Both the position numbers and the translations under genes were made by a program. A stretch of 6,486 nucleotides of DNA from Bacteroidota bacterium (GTDB lineage: Bacteria > Bacteroidota > Bacteroidia > NS11-12g > UBA955): NCBI GenBank assembly GCA_947460045.1, contig CANHGC010000096.1, positions 1 to 6,486 on the forward strand, in the 5' to 3' direction. The notes under the pieces are model-generated. The model searched no databases, was not told the origin of the DNA, and saw only the letters and a list, made by a program, of their open reading frames with translations. Shown here piece after piece: positions 6,280-6,486 of the stretch. The first letter of the stretch is position 1. Each line of letters opens with the position of its first letter.

Positions 6280-6333
6280 TAAAAAGATTCCGTGGTTTTC
6301 CGCGTTAATTTTGAAACAATGCTAAAAAGATTC
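6280..6333. repeat. 11-bp direct repeat TAAAAAGATTC x2 flanking the start of the exported-protein gene
   Basis: TAAAAAGATTC occurs at 6280-6290 and 6323-6333, 43 bp apart. The first copy is upstream of the -7 element; the second covers codons 2 to 5 of the gene starting at 6319. It may be a chance AT-rich repeat, a small duplication, or paired binding sites on either side of the promoter. Confidence 0.35.
6306..6313 (+). promoter_or_regulatory. Bacteroidetes-type -7 promoter element of the exported-protein gene
   Basis: TAATTTTG perfectly matches TAnnTTTG and ends 5 bp before the ATG at 6319. As with recF, the predicted transcription start falls at the start codon, so the mRNA would be leaderless or have a leader of a few bases. 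No clear -33 TTG is seen at the right spacing. Confidence 0.6.
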
Positions 6334-6486
6334 TATATAACTGTTGCGTGCCTCTTTGGATTTGGTGCTTCGGCTTTTTCCCAAGCGCCTGTAGACCCAG
6401 AAGCCAACAATCATATTTCGAGAATAGATAGTTTAACCCAAATTTTACTGGGCAATATCCCGTCGCACAGTCCGGTTGGATCTAAC
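6319..6486 (+). CDS. Exported protein of unknown function (N-terminal fragment, cut by window edge)
   Basis: The frame is open from the ATG at 6319 to the right edge, 56 codons. The protein begins MLKRFYITVACLFGFGASAF and has the layout of a Sec signal peptide: basic residues K3 and R4, a hydrophobic core (about 5-17), then small residues with a likely cleavage near AFS-Q (about residue 21-22). The mature part starts with a Pro/Asp-rich stretch (APVDPEANN) and a possible helix (HISRIDSLTQILLG). The product is therefore likely periplasmic, outer-membrane or secreted. No lipobox cysteine is in position (C11 lies within the hydrophobic core), so a lipoprotein is less likely. I do not recognise the family from this fragment. 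The start is supported by the -7 element just upstream and A at position -3. The gene is divergent from ald. Confidence 0.75.
   Translation, partial: MLKRFYITVACLFGFGASAFSQAPVDPEANNHISRIDSLTQILLGNIPSHSPVGSN

Noticed and set aside
1..6486. CRISPR array, tRNA or rRNA gene, insertion sequence, prophage or defence system
   Set aside because: No spaced direct repeats, cloverleaf-like segments, transposase or integrase coding, or terminal repeats were seen; about 95% of the window is ordinary housekeeping coding sequence.

Overview
The window looks like the core chromosome of a Bacteroidota (Bacteroidetes) bacterium. The protein sequences match the Bacteroidetes versions of DnaE, RecF and alanine dehydrogenase. 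No gene start has a Shine-Dalgarno sequence. Perfect matches to the Bacteroidetes -7 promoter element TAnnTTTG sit in front of three genes. A family- or genus-level assignment is not possible from this sequence alone.

Layout, left to right. Bases 1-149 (minus) hold the first 49 complete codons of a family-2-type glycosyltransferase that runs off the left edge. Its start overlaps the 3' end of dnaE by 29 bp. dnaE (121-3744, minus) encodes the replicative DNA polymerase III alpha subunit, 1207 aa, complete and apparently intact. A 120-bp divergent intergenic region (3745-3864) follows, carrying a promoter element for recF and a 20-bp-period direct repeat in front of dnaE. recF (3865-4941, plus, GTG start) encodes the complete 358-aa DNA repair ATPase. 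It converges on an alanine dehydrogenase gene (minus, stop at 4947) with only 5 bp between the stop codons. A perfect 9-bp inverted repeat lies just inside the ald 3' end. The ald start is ambiguous: I prefer a GTG at 6161 over the upstream ATG at 6242, which overlaps a promoter-like element. A second divergent region (6162-6318) follows, with inverted and direct repeats and -7 elements on both strands. The window ends in the first 56 codons of a signal-peptide-bearing exported protein of unknown function (6319 onwards, plus).

Functionally, dnaE and recF serve chromosome replication and gap repair. They share a divergent promoter region but are not an operon. ald links pyruvate, ammonia and NADH to alanine and is metabolically separate. 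The glycosyltransferase probably shares dnaE's transcript.

I see no tRNA, rRNA, CRISPR array, insertion sequence, phage or toxin-antitoxin module, and no sign of an undescribed multi-gene system. The observations most worth following are small-scale: apparently leaderless starts, repeat structures around ald, a substitution at the usual catalytic histidine of alanine dehydrogenase, and a complete PHP metal-ligand set in DnaE.
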